A model generated the notes under the pieces. The model ran no database searches. It was given only the letters and a program-made list of their open reading frames with translations, and was not told the origin of the DNA. A program made the translations under genes and the position numbers. From Elusimicrobiota bacterium (GTDB lineage: Bacteria; Elusimicrobiota; Elusimicrobia; FEN-1173), in contig JADJJR010000002.1 in assembly GCA_016706425.1 (NCBI GenBank), positions 19,849 through 83,848 on the forward strand: a stretch of 64,000 nt of DNA. Reading direction: 5' to 3'. This document shows positions 36,219-43,050 of this stretch, piece after piece; position 1 is the first letter of the stretch; every line of letters begins with the position of its first letter.

Positions 36219-36526
36219 TCGGCAAGCCCCTGTTCAATCACCAGGGCCTCCAAGAGGACAAGGTAATTCCGGGCGTCCCCTATCTTTTCACGAAGCATGG
36301 CGCGGCTGACTCTTTTGCCATTCGCAATTTCTCGGCATGAGACGAGGTGTTTTGTGAGATACCCCCAAAGAGCAATTCCCGGAGTAGTTCCGGCAATCGC
36401 GGCCCCACCGTAAAAGTTCTCTAGTCGGTTCTTCCCGGATGCGTATTCACCAGCCTTGGCGCAGAGCGTCTGGCGTTCATGGGCCGTTATTTCGTCAAAC
36501 AATGTTTGGAATCCTTCGTGGTTCAT
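36215..36526 (-). CDS. Nucleotide-modification-associated (DUF1599-like) protein
   Basis: 103 residues. LCAKAGEYASGKNRLENF, TPGIALWGYLTKHLVS and REKIGDARNYLVLLEALV match the DUF1599/Nmad1 pattern linked to modified-nucleotide metabolism. Starts by ATGA overlap. The exact reaction is not known. Confidence 0.58.
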   Translation of the reverse strand: MNHEGFQTLFDEITAHERQTLCAKAGEYASGKNRLENFYGGAAIAGTTPGIALWGYLTKHLVSCREIANGKRVSRAMLREKIGDARNYLVLLEALVIEQGLAE

Positions 36527-36903
36527 CTCGCCGCCCCCAGGTAGCTCAAGATCTGGTCCTTCGCGTCTTCCCACCCCCAGGCGACAACCGCGACGTACCC
36601 CTGGCCAGAGAGGATTTTCATCATCTCGTTTTGCGCCGGAGACAGCCGGGCCGTCTTGGATGGGGCCTTTAGTTCTATCGCCAACCCGTGGTAGCCCTGG
36701 GACGGGATGAAGAGGACGAGATCAGGCATCCCCGCGCGCTGGCCTTCCGCCTTCATGTACGCCCCGCGCCGGGCTTGCCTCCACCCACCGGCTCGGCCTT
36801 GGTTCGGAATGGCAACCAAAGTGCGGGCGTCAATCCCCCGCCTGTTCGCTTCCAGAGCCCACCAGTTCACCAAAGCCACCTGATGCCCATGTTCGATGTT
36901 CAT
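36523..36903 (-). CDS. VRR-NUC nuclease
   Basis: 126 residues. RRGAYMKAEGQRAGMPDLVLFIP then HGLAIELKAPSKTARLSPAQ is the VRR-NUC fold: catalytic Asp in GMPDL and E-L-K in the next strand. The family cleaves branched DNA and Holliday junctions. Length is typical. AAGGGGGG gives the start. Confidence 0.8.
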   Translation of the reverse strand: MNIEHGHQVALVNWWALEANRRGIDARTLVAIPNQGRAGGWRQARRGAYMKAEGQRAGMPDLVLFIPSQGYHGLAIELKAPSKTARLSPAQNEMMKILSGQGYVAVVAWGWEDAKDQILSYLGAAR

Positions 36904-36912
36904 CAACCCCCC

Positions 36913-37149
36913 TTAGAACCCCATACCAAGTTGTCCGTTCTTTTCCTTCGATGGCATATAGTAGGCTGTCACCGTCTTCCCGGTCTCCGTCTTTTGGTTA
37001 GCTTTCCTAATGTCATAACCCATATCAAGCAATTCTCCGATCCTCGCGGCCAGGCGCATACTCCGAATTTCCGGGTCGTTCAGAGCGTCAATCGGGGTCA
37101 GAACATCGCCGCGTTTTAATCGCCAAAGAATTGCTTCGTTTTGGCTCAT
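36913..37149 (-). CDS. Winged-helix-like small protein
   Basis: 78 residues, MSQNEAILWRLKRGDVLTPIDAL ... RLAARIGELLDMGYDI, a helix-turn-helix seen in many phage early regions. A short upstream frame of 13 codons overlaps the nuclease stop and is probably not a gene. Role unknown. Confidence 0.6.
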   Translation of the reverse strand: MSQNEAILWRLKRGDVLTPIDALNDPEIRSMRLAARIGELLDMGYDIRKANQKTETGKTVTAYYMPSKEKNGQLGMGF

Positions 37150-37190
37150 TCAGAACGCCGCCCGCATCGACGCCGCCCGCTTCGCGGCCA

Positions 37191-38217
37191 TCAGCTTTCA
37201 TAGAGGCGGACGTGGGCGCTTTCAGCCGTTACGCAGTCCAGGCACATAATGTAATAGCCCTCGTCGTTGTCCACCATTGCCCGCAACTCCGTCGCCGTGG
37301 TTTCACGTCCGGCAAGCTTCGCCTTGAACATCAGGTAAAGACGAGCCGCCTCTCGCCGCTTATCGGCCTCGGCCTTCTTCCAAACGGCCAGGGCGTCCGC
37401 CACAAGGTCGGGAAGGCTTGAAAGCTCGCCTTCAAGACCCCCGTCGTATGGGGCGCTGACTTCCATTATTTCGCGTCCTTCGGTAGACGTATTGAGATGG
37501 AAAGCGGGAACTCCCGTTGAAGCGGTTTGGCCCCCCGCTGTCTCATTCTCGAACACCCGCTTCGTCGCCAGGAAAACGTCAAACTTGTCATCAAGCTCTG
37601 TAAACTTCCAGCCGCTTTTGGATCGTGTATACCCTACCTGCAAAACCCCGATCCGCGTGGCGTCGGGGATGCACTTTTGTAGGCGGACAGCTGGAGAGCG
37701 TATTCAGGATAGACGGATTTTGAGCTTTTCAGGTCAATAACCCAAACTTCTCCGTTTATCTTGACTTTGAGATCGACCGTCCCGGCGTAGTTGTGTTCGT
37801 CGTTCCAGATAAGAAACTCCGACCCCAACACTTCCGGCCGCGTCGCCTCGAACCAGTCCCGAAAGTTTAGGACGGCGGCGTATTCGTCCACCGCCAGTTC
37901 CACGCCGTCAAACTTCATGTCCGGCGTGACGGTTCCGCCACCCACCAAGGCGGCGACGGCGGCATGGATACGCGACCCACGCGCTCCGGCGTCCGTTTTT
38001 TTCTTCTCTGCTTCGTCCCACCCCTGCTCGGCGATCCACTTAGTTAACTGTGGACCCTTTGGGTAGAACGATGTGATGTATGTCACCGACGGGGCGTATT
38101 CGTAGTCCGGGAGTCCGGTCGTCTTGTTCTTCGACGGGCGGATGTAAAACCGCTCGTTGTCCGTCGTAACGCGGAACACCCCCGCGCCGGGTCGATATCG
38201 ACGATTTCCTTTTTCAT
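37191..38217 (-). CDS. PD-(D/E)XK nuclease, RecB/Cas4-like (frameshifted)
   Basis: Repaired length about 342 residues. GSRIHAAV, then AGTVDL (Asp) and VIDLKSSKS (D-x-K), then YALQLSAY, the RecB-type order. Breaks: one G missing near 38188-38192 (start frame MKKEIVDIDP) and one A missing near 37681-37684, after LSAYK. It starts at TGATG directly on the SSB-like gene, suggesting a recombination pair. Confidence 0.68.
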
Positions 38218-38813
38218 CAGAATCCGGCCTCGGGTTCAACGTCCGGCTCCTGGGCGTCAGGTTCCGGCTCAACCTCATGCCCGCCGCTCGGCGCCTTGGC
38301 GTATTCCGGAGACTTTTAACCATGTCCTGAAGTTTGGGGGGACAGCTTTGAAAACGCAATGGAGTCGTATTTGTCCAAGTCGAAGTCGACAATGGGAGTC
38401 GTGTTGGTCGGAGCGGGCATACCCTTCGGTAGCTTGGAAACGCTGGAAACTCGAATCCGCTGTTTTTCGTTCAAGATCAGGGATACAAGGCACGGTTTCC
38501 CCAACAGCTTTGAAAGAGGGAACCCTTTCAACTCTTCCGTGGAGAACGCCGCGCCGCGCCATGATTCAAGCATGGGCCGAAGTTTTGATTTCTCGGACAG
38601 TGACGCGGTATAGAATGAACTCACACGAAACGGTTCGCCCTTGGAATTCTTCTCGGTCAGTTCCCACCCAAGAATTACCTGCCGCCGCTTGATCTTGTTG
38701 CCCTGATATTCACCTTCTTGGGTTCCTAAATCAATGACCTGATTGCATACCGCCGCGTAGCTTCCCGGTTCGGGATTCTCGAAACTGCCAGCCCCTTCGT
38801 TAACCATGACCAT
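38217..38813 (-). CDS. SSB-like recombination/replication protein (frameshifted)
   Basis: About 198 residues repaired. GSYAAVCNQVIDLGT, ILGWELTEKNSKGEPF, YTASLSEKSKLRPMLESWRG and LGKPCLV match a phage family thought to bind single-stranded DNA (OB-fold). Two compensating homopolymer errors (C6 run at 38335-38340 and A4 run at 38317-38320, coding strand) give a false stop at 38316; restored, it ends in an acidic tail at TGA 38217, as SSB proteins often do. The acidic tail is only seen after repair. Confidence 0.5.
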
Positions 38814-38831
38814 TTGCTTCTCCTTTTGCGT

Positions 38832-39059
38832 TTATGCGCCGCTCGCGCTTTTTAAATCTTCCGGGCCGACGGTGTGCGTCCAGCCCGGTTCCGCACGGTG
38901 TCTCTGCAGGAGAACCCCGTGGTCACTCCGCGCTTGTGCGGCGCGGTCGCGGTGTTGCAACATGGGGCGGAGGGGTGGCTTTGAAGTCCCGTAGCCGCCC
39001 GGGCCTCGCTGTAATGGGACACCCTTACGGACTCCGCCATAAATTAAATCGACTACCAA
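38832..39059 (-). CDS. Uncertain small gene
   Basis: Two overlapping frames are open here: a TTG-start frame ending at 38832 (basic, GPEDLKSASGA at the end) and an ATG frame 39040-38852. Neither is recognised. The stop just before the next ribosome site favours the first. Confidence 0.28.
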   Translation of the reverse strand: MVVDLIYGGVRKGVPLQRGPGGYGTSKPPLRPMLQHRDRAAQARSDHGVLLQRHRAEPGWTHTVGPEDLKSASGA

Positions 39060-39298
39060 CCGCGTCGTTGCTGTTTGTTATACGGAGCTTGCCAATCGTA
39101 TTGGACGTTTTTATTCCTATCGTTGTAGTCGTATCGATTGGTCACGCCGTCACCATCCGAGTCTTTGTCTAAAGTCTCGGATCGTTCGTAGCTATGACCC
39201 CAAACATCTTTATGTTTACGGGAATTGTCCCCGTAGTCGTAGGCGTTAACTAACCCCGCCGCAAAGAGAACCACGACAGCACTAATTAGTTTTCTCAT
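39053..39298 (-). CDS. Secreted protein with calcium-binding repeat
   Basis: 81 residues. A Sec signal peptide (MRKLISAVVVLFAAGLVNA) then DKDSDGDGVTNRYDYNDRN, a thrombospondin type 3/dockerin-like Ca2+ loop with alternating Asp. Likely exported to the periplasm or surface. Very unusual cargo for a lytic-type phage early region. Confidence 0.6.
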   Translation of the reverse strand: MRKLISAVVVLFAAGLVNAYDYGDNSRKHKDVWGHSYERSETLDKDSDGDGVTNRYDYNDRNKNVQYDWQAPYNKQQRRGW

Positions 39299-39548
39299 TG
39301 GATTCCCCCTTTACACAAAACAAATGCTTATCACCGATTGATTGGTTTGTTGACCACGCCCACTTTGCCGCCATCGCCAGCAGAGCGGAAATGATGAGGG
39401 CGTAGACCACCTTGGCCACCTCGCTCCACTTCCCGCGTTGCGAACGGCGGATACACGCCGGGCACCGCCTTCCGTTTTCCGGGACAGGCCGCCATCCGCA
39501 TTGAAAACAGAAAGGCATGGTCTCCCGGTGGATCGCTATCCGGCTCAT
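39282..39548 (-). CDS. Zinc-ribbon membrane protein
   Basis: 88 residues: CFQCGW and CPAC pairs (residues 14-32), then one membrane helix (about 46-63, VVYALIISALLAMAAKWAW). Overlaps neighbours by short overlaps. A cytoplasmic zinc ribbon tethered to the membrane; function unknown. Confidence 0.55.
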   Translation of the reverse strand: MSRIAIHRETMPFCFQCGWRPVPENGRRCPACIRRSQRGKWSEVAKVVYALIISALLAMAAKWAWSTNQSIGDKHLFCVKGESNEKTN

Positions 39549-39793
39549 CAGTCCGCTCCGTTGTTTTTAAGCTCTTCGTAGTAGAAACGATCCCGCGCCT
39601 TGCCCGGTACGACGAACCCGCCACAGTCACAGTTCGGCTTCCAGCAGAGCATGGCGACCCCGTGGTGGTCGTCGGCAATGTGCCCGCAGTCGCACTTGTC
39701 TTTGGGCTGTGGCAGTTCGGCAACGTCCGGCGGGTTAAGCCACCGGGACTCGGCCCTGGCGAAGTCGTCGTTTTCTTGGAGTGTGAAGATCAT
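39548..39793 (-). CDS. Small zinc-binding protein
   Basis: 81 residues from 39793 (ribosome site GGAGGGGAAG). CDCGHIADDHHG, CWKPNCDCGGFV: Cys/His clusters typical of zinc knuckles. No named family. Confidence 0.55.
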   Translation of the reverse strand: MIFTLQENDDFARAESRWLNPPDVAELPQPKDKCDCGHIADDHHGVAMLCWKPNCDCGGFVVPGKARDRFYYEELKNNGAD

Positions 39794-40113
39794 GGCTTCC
39801 CCTCCGCTTTGGCGATTGCGGCACACGCCGGACAAGCCGGGACGCCCGTATCACCCCTGCGTAGGCACCGTTCCTGCGCACACGGAGAATCGTGGACGTC
39901 TTTTAAGGCGGCCAAAAGTTCCGGCGCGACGGCGATGAGGCGGGCATTTGATTTTGCTGTCTCTTCATCATAGTATGATGATCCATCCCAGGGGCCGACT
40001 ACTCGGCATAACTCGATGGAGCTATTCGGTCCAGTTTTGGGGAATATCTCTGCACAGTCCCCCGATAATTCCCACGGTCCCGGTGTGTGCGTCGTTCGCG
40101 GTTCAGTTTTCAT
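39790..40113 (-). CDS. Conserved phage protein (HTPGPW family)
   Basis: 107 residues. THTPGPWELSG at the N-terminus and SNARLIAVAPELLAAL in the middle are a widely conserved phage pair of motifs without known function. C-terminal CPAC adds a metal site. ATGA overlaps on both sides. Confidence 0.6.
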   Translation of the reverse strand: MKTEPRTTHTPGPWELSGDCAEIFPKTGPNSSIELCRVVGPWDGSSYYDEETAKSNARLIAVAPELLAALKDVHDSPCAQERCLRRGDTGVPACPACAAIAKAEGKP

Positions 40114-40322
40114 GGCCGCACCCCCGATTTGAGCAACGCCCGAGCGTAGTTGCGGTTTTGTTCGTCGTTTTTCCAGACCCGCTTCTCCATCTCTGCTTTC
40201 AACCGGGCTTCTTTCCGCCAGAGCGAAAGGCGTTCCTCGACCGAGTCCGTTGCGTTGTACAACCGTTTGTACCCGTCCACCGTGGCCCGGAGAATGCAGT
40301 TAGGCAATATATGCTCAGACAT
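40110..40322 (-). CDS. Hypothetical helical protein
   Basis: 70 residues starting MSEHILPNCIL behind CAGGAGG. Charged helices (RLSLWRKEARLKAEMEKRVWK). It overlaps the end of the HNH gene by 8 bases. No family recognised. Confidence 0.5.
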   Translation of the reverse strand: MSEHILPNCILRATVDGYKRLYNATDSVEERLSLWRKEARLKAEMEKRVWKNDEQNRNYARALLKSGVRP

Positions 40323-40917
40323 GACGGCCTCCTGTTTTGAGTTTGTTTTTCGCTTGTTGTTTCGGGGTTGCCCATCTGCAATTCGAAGGTTCATAATCTC
40401 CGTTACAATTAATCCTGTCAATCGTGTGCCTCGGTGTCGGTTTCTTCCCCATGTCACTTAAAAATAGAGCGAACGAGTCTTCCCATCGAGCGCAAACTTT
40501 TATTCCCCGTCCGCCGTAGTATTTGAATTTTTCGTGTTTCACATTCAAACACCTTCTTATCATACAGCACCAAGACACAAATTCTGAAGGATTTGCTTTC
40601 CGAAGAACCGCGTGTTTGCCTTTATATCTTTCACACCCACAGGATTTGTGATCTCCACGGATGAAATTACTTAACCTCCTGAAAATTTCATTCCCGCAGT
40701 CGCACACGCCGCGCCAAAGTTCCGTTTTCTTACCACTCACGAGAACAAGCACTGGTTCTATGATTGTCATTTTTCCGAACTTCTCACCACAAAAAGAAAC
40801 CCCACCGTGGAAGTCGGTTGCCCGACCCTCGAACCACGATGGGGAAATAGTTAACCCGCCATTCCGCGAATGCAGAATGTCGGGTGTCGTTTTATATGGG
40901 CGTTCGAGGTTTCCCAT
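40315..40917 (-). CDS. HNH/AP2-type endonuclease
   Basis: 200 residues. CDCGNE and KSCGCERY zinc pairs (about 70-100), then KYYGGRGIKVCARW, MGKKPTPRHTIDRINCNGDYEPSNCRWAT, the signature of phage AP2-HNH proteins. It is the first gene after the strong terminator, so the first of the early operon. Probably a homing endonuclease. No ribosome site precedes 40917. Confidence 0.72.
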   Translation of the reverse strand: MGNLERPYKTTPDILHSRNGGLTISPSWFEGRATDFHGGVSFCGEKFGKMTIIEPVLVLVSGKKTELWRGVCDCGNEIFRRLSNFIRGDHKSCGCERYKGKHAVLRKANPSEFVSWCCMIRRCLNVKHEKFKYYGGRGIKVCARWEDSFALFLSDMGKKPTPRHTIDRINCNGDYEPSNCRWATPKQQAKNKLKTGGRHV

Positions 40918-40923
40918 GACTTG

Positions 40924-40952
40924 AGTATGCCATAGGTTCGGTTTCTTTTCAA
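40924..40952 (-). promoter_or_regulatory. Possible early promoter
   Basis: Minus strand TTGAAA (40952-40947), 17-base spacer, CATACT (40929-40924). The -10 matches 4 of 6. If used, transcription would begin near the 40917 start codon, a leaderless message. Tentative. Confidence 0.3.
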
Positions 40953-41008
40953 CCCCCTATTCTACCGTCGGGACACCGTCGGAAAACTATTTTTTGCGCA
41001 GTTAATGT

Positions 41009-41077
41009 AAAAAACCCCGCCGATTGACCGGCATTCCGTGCGGGTTCTACAACCACACGGTTGCCGGTTTCGGCGGG
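41009..41077 (-). terminator. Strong terminator after the holin
   Basis: Nested stems: 41070-41077 with 41016-41023, 41062-41068 with 41027-41033, and 41056-41060 with 41036-41040, followed by six T (41014-41009). It closes the late operon and insulates the early region. Confidence 0.78.
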
Positions 41078-41085
41078 ATTTCTTT

Positions 41086-41352
41086 TTAGAGGCCGATCTG
41101 CTTTGTCGCCGTTGCACGGGAATAGATCCCAAGAGCCCCAAGAATCGTCAGAACGATGGGCGGAATCCCCGGAAGCCCTGGGACAATGTTCGCCTTCACC
41201 AGTTCATAAGTCCCAATCAGAACCACCACCACGTTTGACCACAGCGTTTTCGAGAGATACCATTTCTTTTTGTCCATGACGCCCTCCTGTAGTTTTATTT
41301 TCTTTGCCAATTTCTTGACAGCTATTTTTACGATCCAATCCTTTAGGCCCAT
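41086..41352 (-). CDS. Holin, complete, two possible starts
   Basis: 88 residues from 41352 or 63 from 41277. The long form adds 25 residues with a Lys-rich amphipathic helix (KIAVKKLAKKIK). Both starts have good ribosome sites (AGGAGGAACG and GGAGGGCG). Hydrophobic segments: about 36-55 and 62-78. Position next to the endolysin supports holin. Dual starts are known from lambda S, where the longer product inhibits. Confidence 0.68.
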   Translation of the reverse strand: MGLKDWIVKIAVKKLAKKIKLQEGVMDKKKWYLSKTLWSNVVVVLIGTYELVKANIVPGLPGIPPIVLTILGALGIYSRATATKQIGL

Positions 41353-41440
41353 CGTTCCTCCTAGAGAACGTCGGCAGGGTGATACTCCACGAAAACCGTG
41401 CCGACTCCAACTTGCGTAAAAACCATTCAGCCAAGTTCAT
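41204..41440 (-). CDS. Copy B of the 48-284 hypothetical frame
   Basis: Same frame as 48-284, with one amino-acid change (Met to Ile) against eight base changes in the part outside the holin. No function known. Confidence 0.4.
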   Translation of the reverse strand: MNLAEWFLRKLESARFSWSITLPTFSRRNDGPKGLDRKNSCQEIGKENKTTGGRHGQKEMVSLENAVVKRGGGSDWDL

Positions 41441-41805
41441 CCTGGCATCTGGTAATGCGGCGCATCCGGAAACTTTTTCCAGTCGATCCCGCACTCCACT
41501 TTGATATTAAGCCGCTTCGCCTCCGCCTTCACAACAGCTGCCAGGGCGTCGAATCTGGCAAGGTCGTTCCAGTCTATCGGAAAAGGCACAACATCGACGG
41601 CCAGGGCCGGGACCTTGTTGTGCTTGCTATTTGGCCATTCCAGCTTCGACTTCCCTTCGGCGAAAGCCTTGTCTTGGTCGGCGTGTCCCCGGTGTCCACA
41701 AATTACGGCGCAGTCGATTTTTTCGATGACCGCATTGAAAAGCCGTTGTAGGTCCGGGTGCGCCGTCGCCAGTTCCTTCTTTGACCGTTTCCCAAACTTA
41801 GGCAT
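41437..41805 (-). CDS. Endolysin, copy B
   Basis: 122 residues, one substitution (Arg29 to Lys) from 281-649. All peptidase residues are kept. Confidence 0.88.
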   Translation of the reverse strand: MPKFGKRSKKELATAHPDLQRLFNAVIEKIDCAVICGHRGHADQDKAFAEGKSKLEWPNSKHNKVPALAVDVVPFPIDWNDLARFDALAAVVKAEAKRLNIKVECGIDWKKFPDAPHYQMPG

Positions 41806-42013
41806 CCGTTCCTCCTCCGTAAACTCTGTAGGCGTGGGTCAGCATCCGCAGTTCCGCTTCCAGCCGCGCCACGCCGACCCCGCGATGGACAGCCACCCGG
41901 AGCCACGGAACGCCGTGGATCAAACGTATCTCCGGCTCGCACGGGCAATCGCTGGCCCGCCCCGTGTCGTTGTGCCCGCCCGCGCGGGGCATGATGTGCA
42001 GGTATTCCGTCAC
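41798..42013 (-). CDS. Conserved small phage protein, copy B
   Basis: 71 residues, GTG start, one change (Arg to Met at residue 8) from 642-857. Confidence 0.6.
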   Translation of the reverse strand: MTEYLHIMPRAGGHNDTGRASDCPCEPEIRLIHGVPWLRVAVHRGVGVARLEAELRMLTHAYRVYGGGTDA

Positions 42014-42177
42014 GACCGCGCGTCCCAGTGGCGGCGTTCTTCCACCACCATCTTGTCTTTACAGTCCGGGCAAAGATTCGGCCCGCGTTCGGCATCACCG
42101 AACACCTGTTGACCAACAAAACTTTGATCCGTATCGTCCCACATGCGCCCGCACGCCTTGCAAATATCAATCCCCAT
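42010..42177 (-). CDS. Small zinc-ribbon protein, copy B
   Basis: 55 residues with CKAC and CPDC. This copy shows it as a separate gene, because the C run at 42181-42185 has five C and keeps the upstream frame apart. Confidence 0.62.
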   Translation of the reverse strand: MGIDICKACGRMWDDTDQSFVGQQVFGDAERGPNLCPDCKDKMVVEERRHWDARS

Positions 42178-42325
42178 CGTTCCCCCGGAGCATCCAGAAG
42201 ATGACAAGCACGAACGAACAAGCGAATGACACGATCAGAACCACAACCCCCTGGGCGATGACAGGCAATTCGTTCCAGAGCCCGACGTAAAACCGTACCC
42301 GCTCACACACATGGTCGAGTGTCAT
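42167..42325 (-). CDS. Small membrane protein, copy B (intact)
   Basis: 52 residues with one membrane helix near the C-terminus. Gives the true reading of the gene that is fused by error at 1011-1168. Confidence 0.58.
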   Translation of the reverse strand: MTLDHVCERVRFYVGLWNELPVIAQGVVVLIVSFACSFVLVIFWMLRGNDGD

Positions 42326-42650
42326 CGTTGTGTCCTCTGGTTGGGCTCGTGCAGTTTGGACACCGCTGGACGACACTATACGCGAAAGCGTGTAGGGGCC
42401 GAACCAGATCTTCAACAGTCTTTAGTTGCGCCGCCGATTGCGCGTTGTTTTGGTTAAGTTTGTCGATGGCTTCGGTTATGGAGGACACCCGTTTTCCGAG
42501 AGACTCCAAAGCCGTCCGAAGCCCGGCAAGGAACAAGTCGTTGTCCGTCGATCTCGGTTCCGTCAGGCGGATGTGGTTTATCAAAAGCTGTCTTTCTTCG
42601 ACGACAAGCCGCACGAGTTCCTTGAGCAGTTTCTCCGTTTCTTCGGTCAT
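42303..42650 (-). CDS. Hypothetical coiled-coil protein, copy B
   Basis: 115 residues, same as 1146-1493. Confidence 0.6.
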   Translation of the reverse strand: MTEETEKLLKELVRLVVEERQLLINHIRLTEPRSTDNDLFLAGLRTALESLGKRVSSITEAIDKLNQNNAQSAAQLKTVEDLVRPLHAFAYSVVQRCPNCTSPTRGHNDDTRPCV

Positions 42651-43050
42651 CGTCGTTTTACCCCTTTTTCTCAAAATCGTCCAGCTTTCCCATGATCTCG
42701 CTGTGCCGATCCACCGCGTTTTCTTCGACGGAAACACGCCGCGCCAACCGCCCCACCTCGGCCCGCGTTTCCCGCGCCACTTCCAAATTCGCGTCCCTGT
42801 CCTCGGCGAAGATCCTCAATGTCGTGTTGAGGTCGTCCAGGCTGGACTTCAAAACCACAAGGTTTTGCACCACTTCCCGCGTCACCCTGTCGCCGTCCGC
42901 ACCGCCCACGCCTTTGTCCACCCCGGCGAAGTACGCCCCGACCGCCGTTGCAACCGCCGTGATAACCCCCGCCGTAACGCCCTTCCATTTCCGGGATCGC
43001 TTCCCGACGAAGTCGCCCTCATCCGGATCTGTGGCTCGGCGGTCGGTCAT
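42647..43050 (-). CDS. Membrane-anchored coiled-coil protein, copy B (frameshifted at 3' end)
   Basis: Same protein as 1490-1894, but a T run near 42663-42668 has one base fewer, giving a stop at 42658. Otherwise identical. Confidence 0.55.

Noticed and set aside
37150..37191. 13-codon frame between the nuclease and the winged-helix gene
   Set aside because: Too short and too Ala/Arg-biased to support, although it overlaps the nuclease stop.
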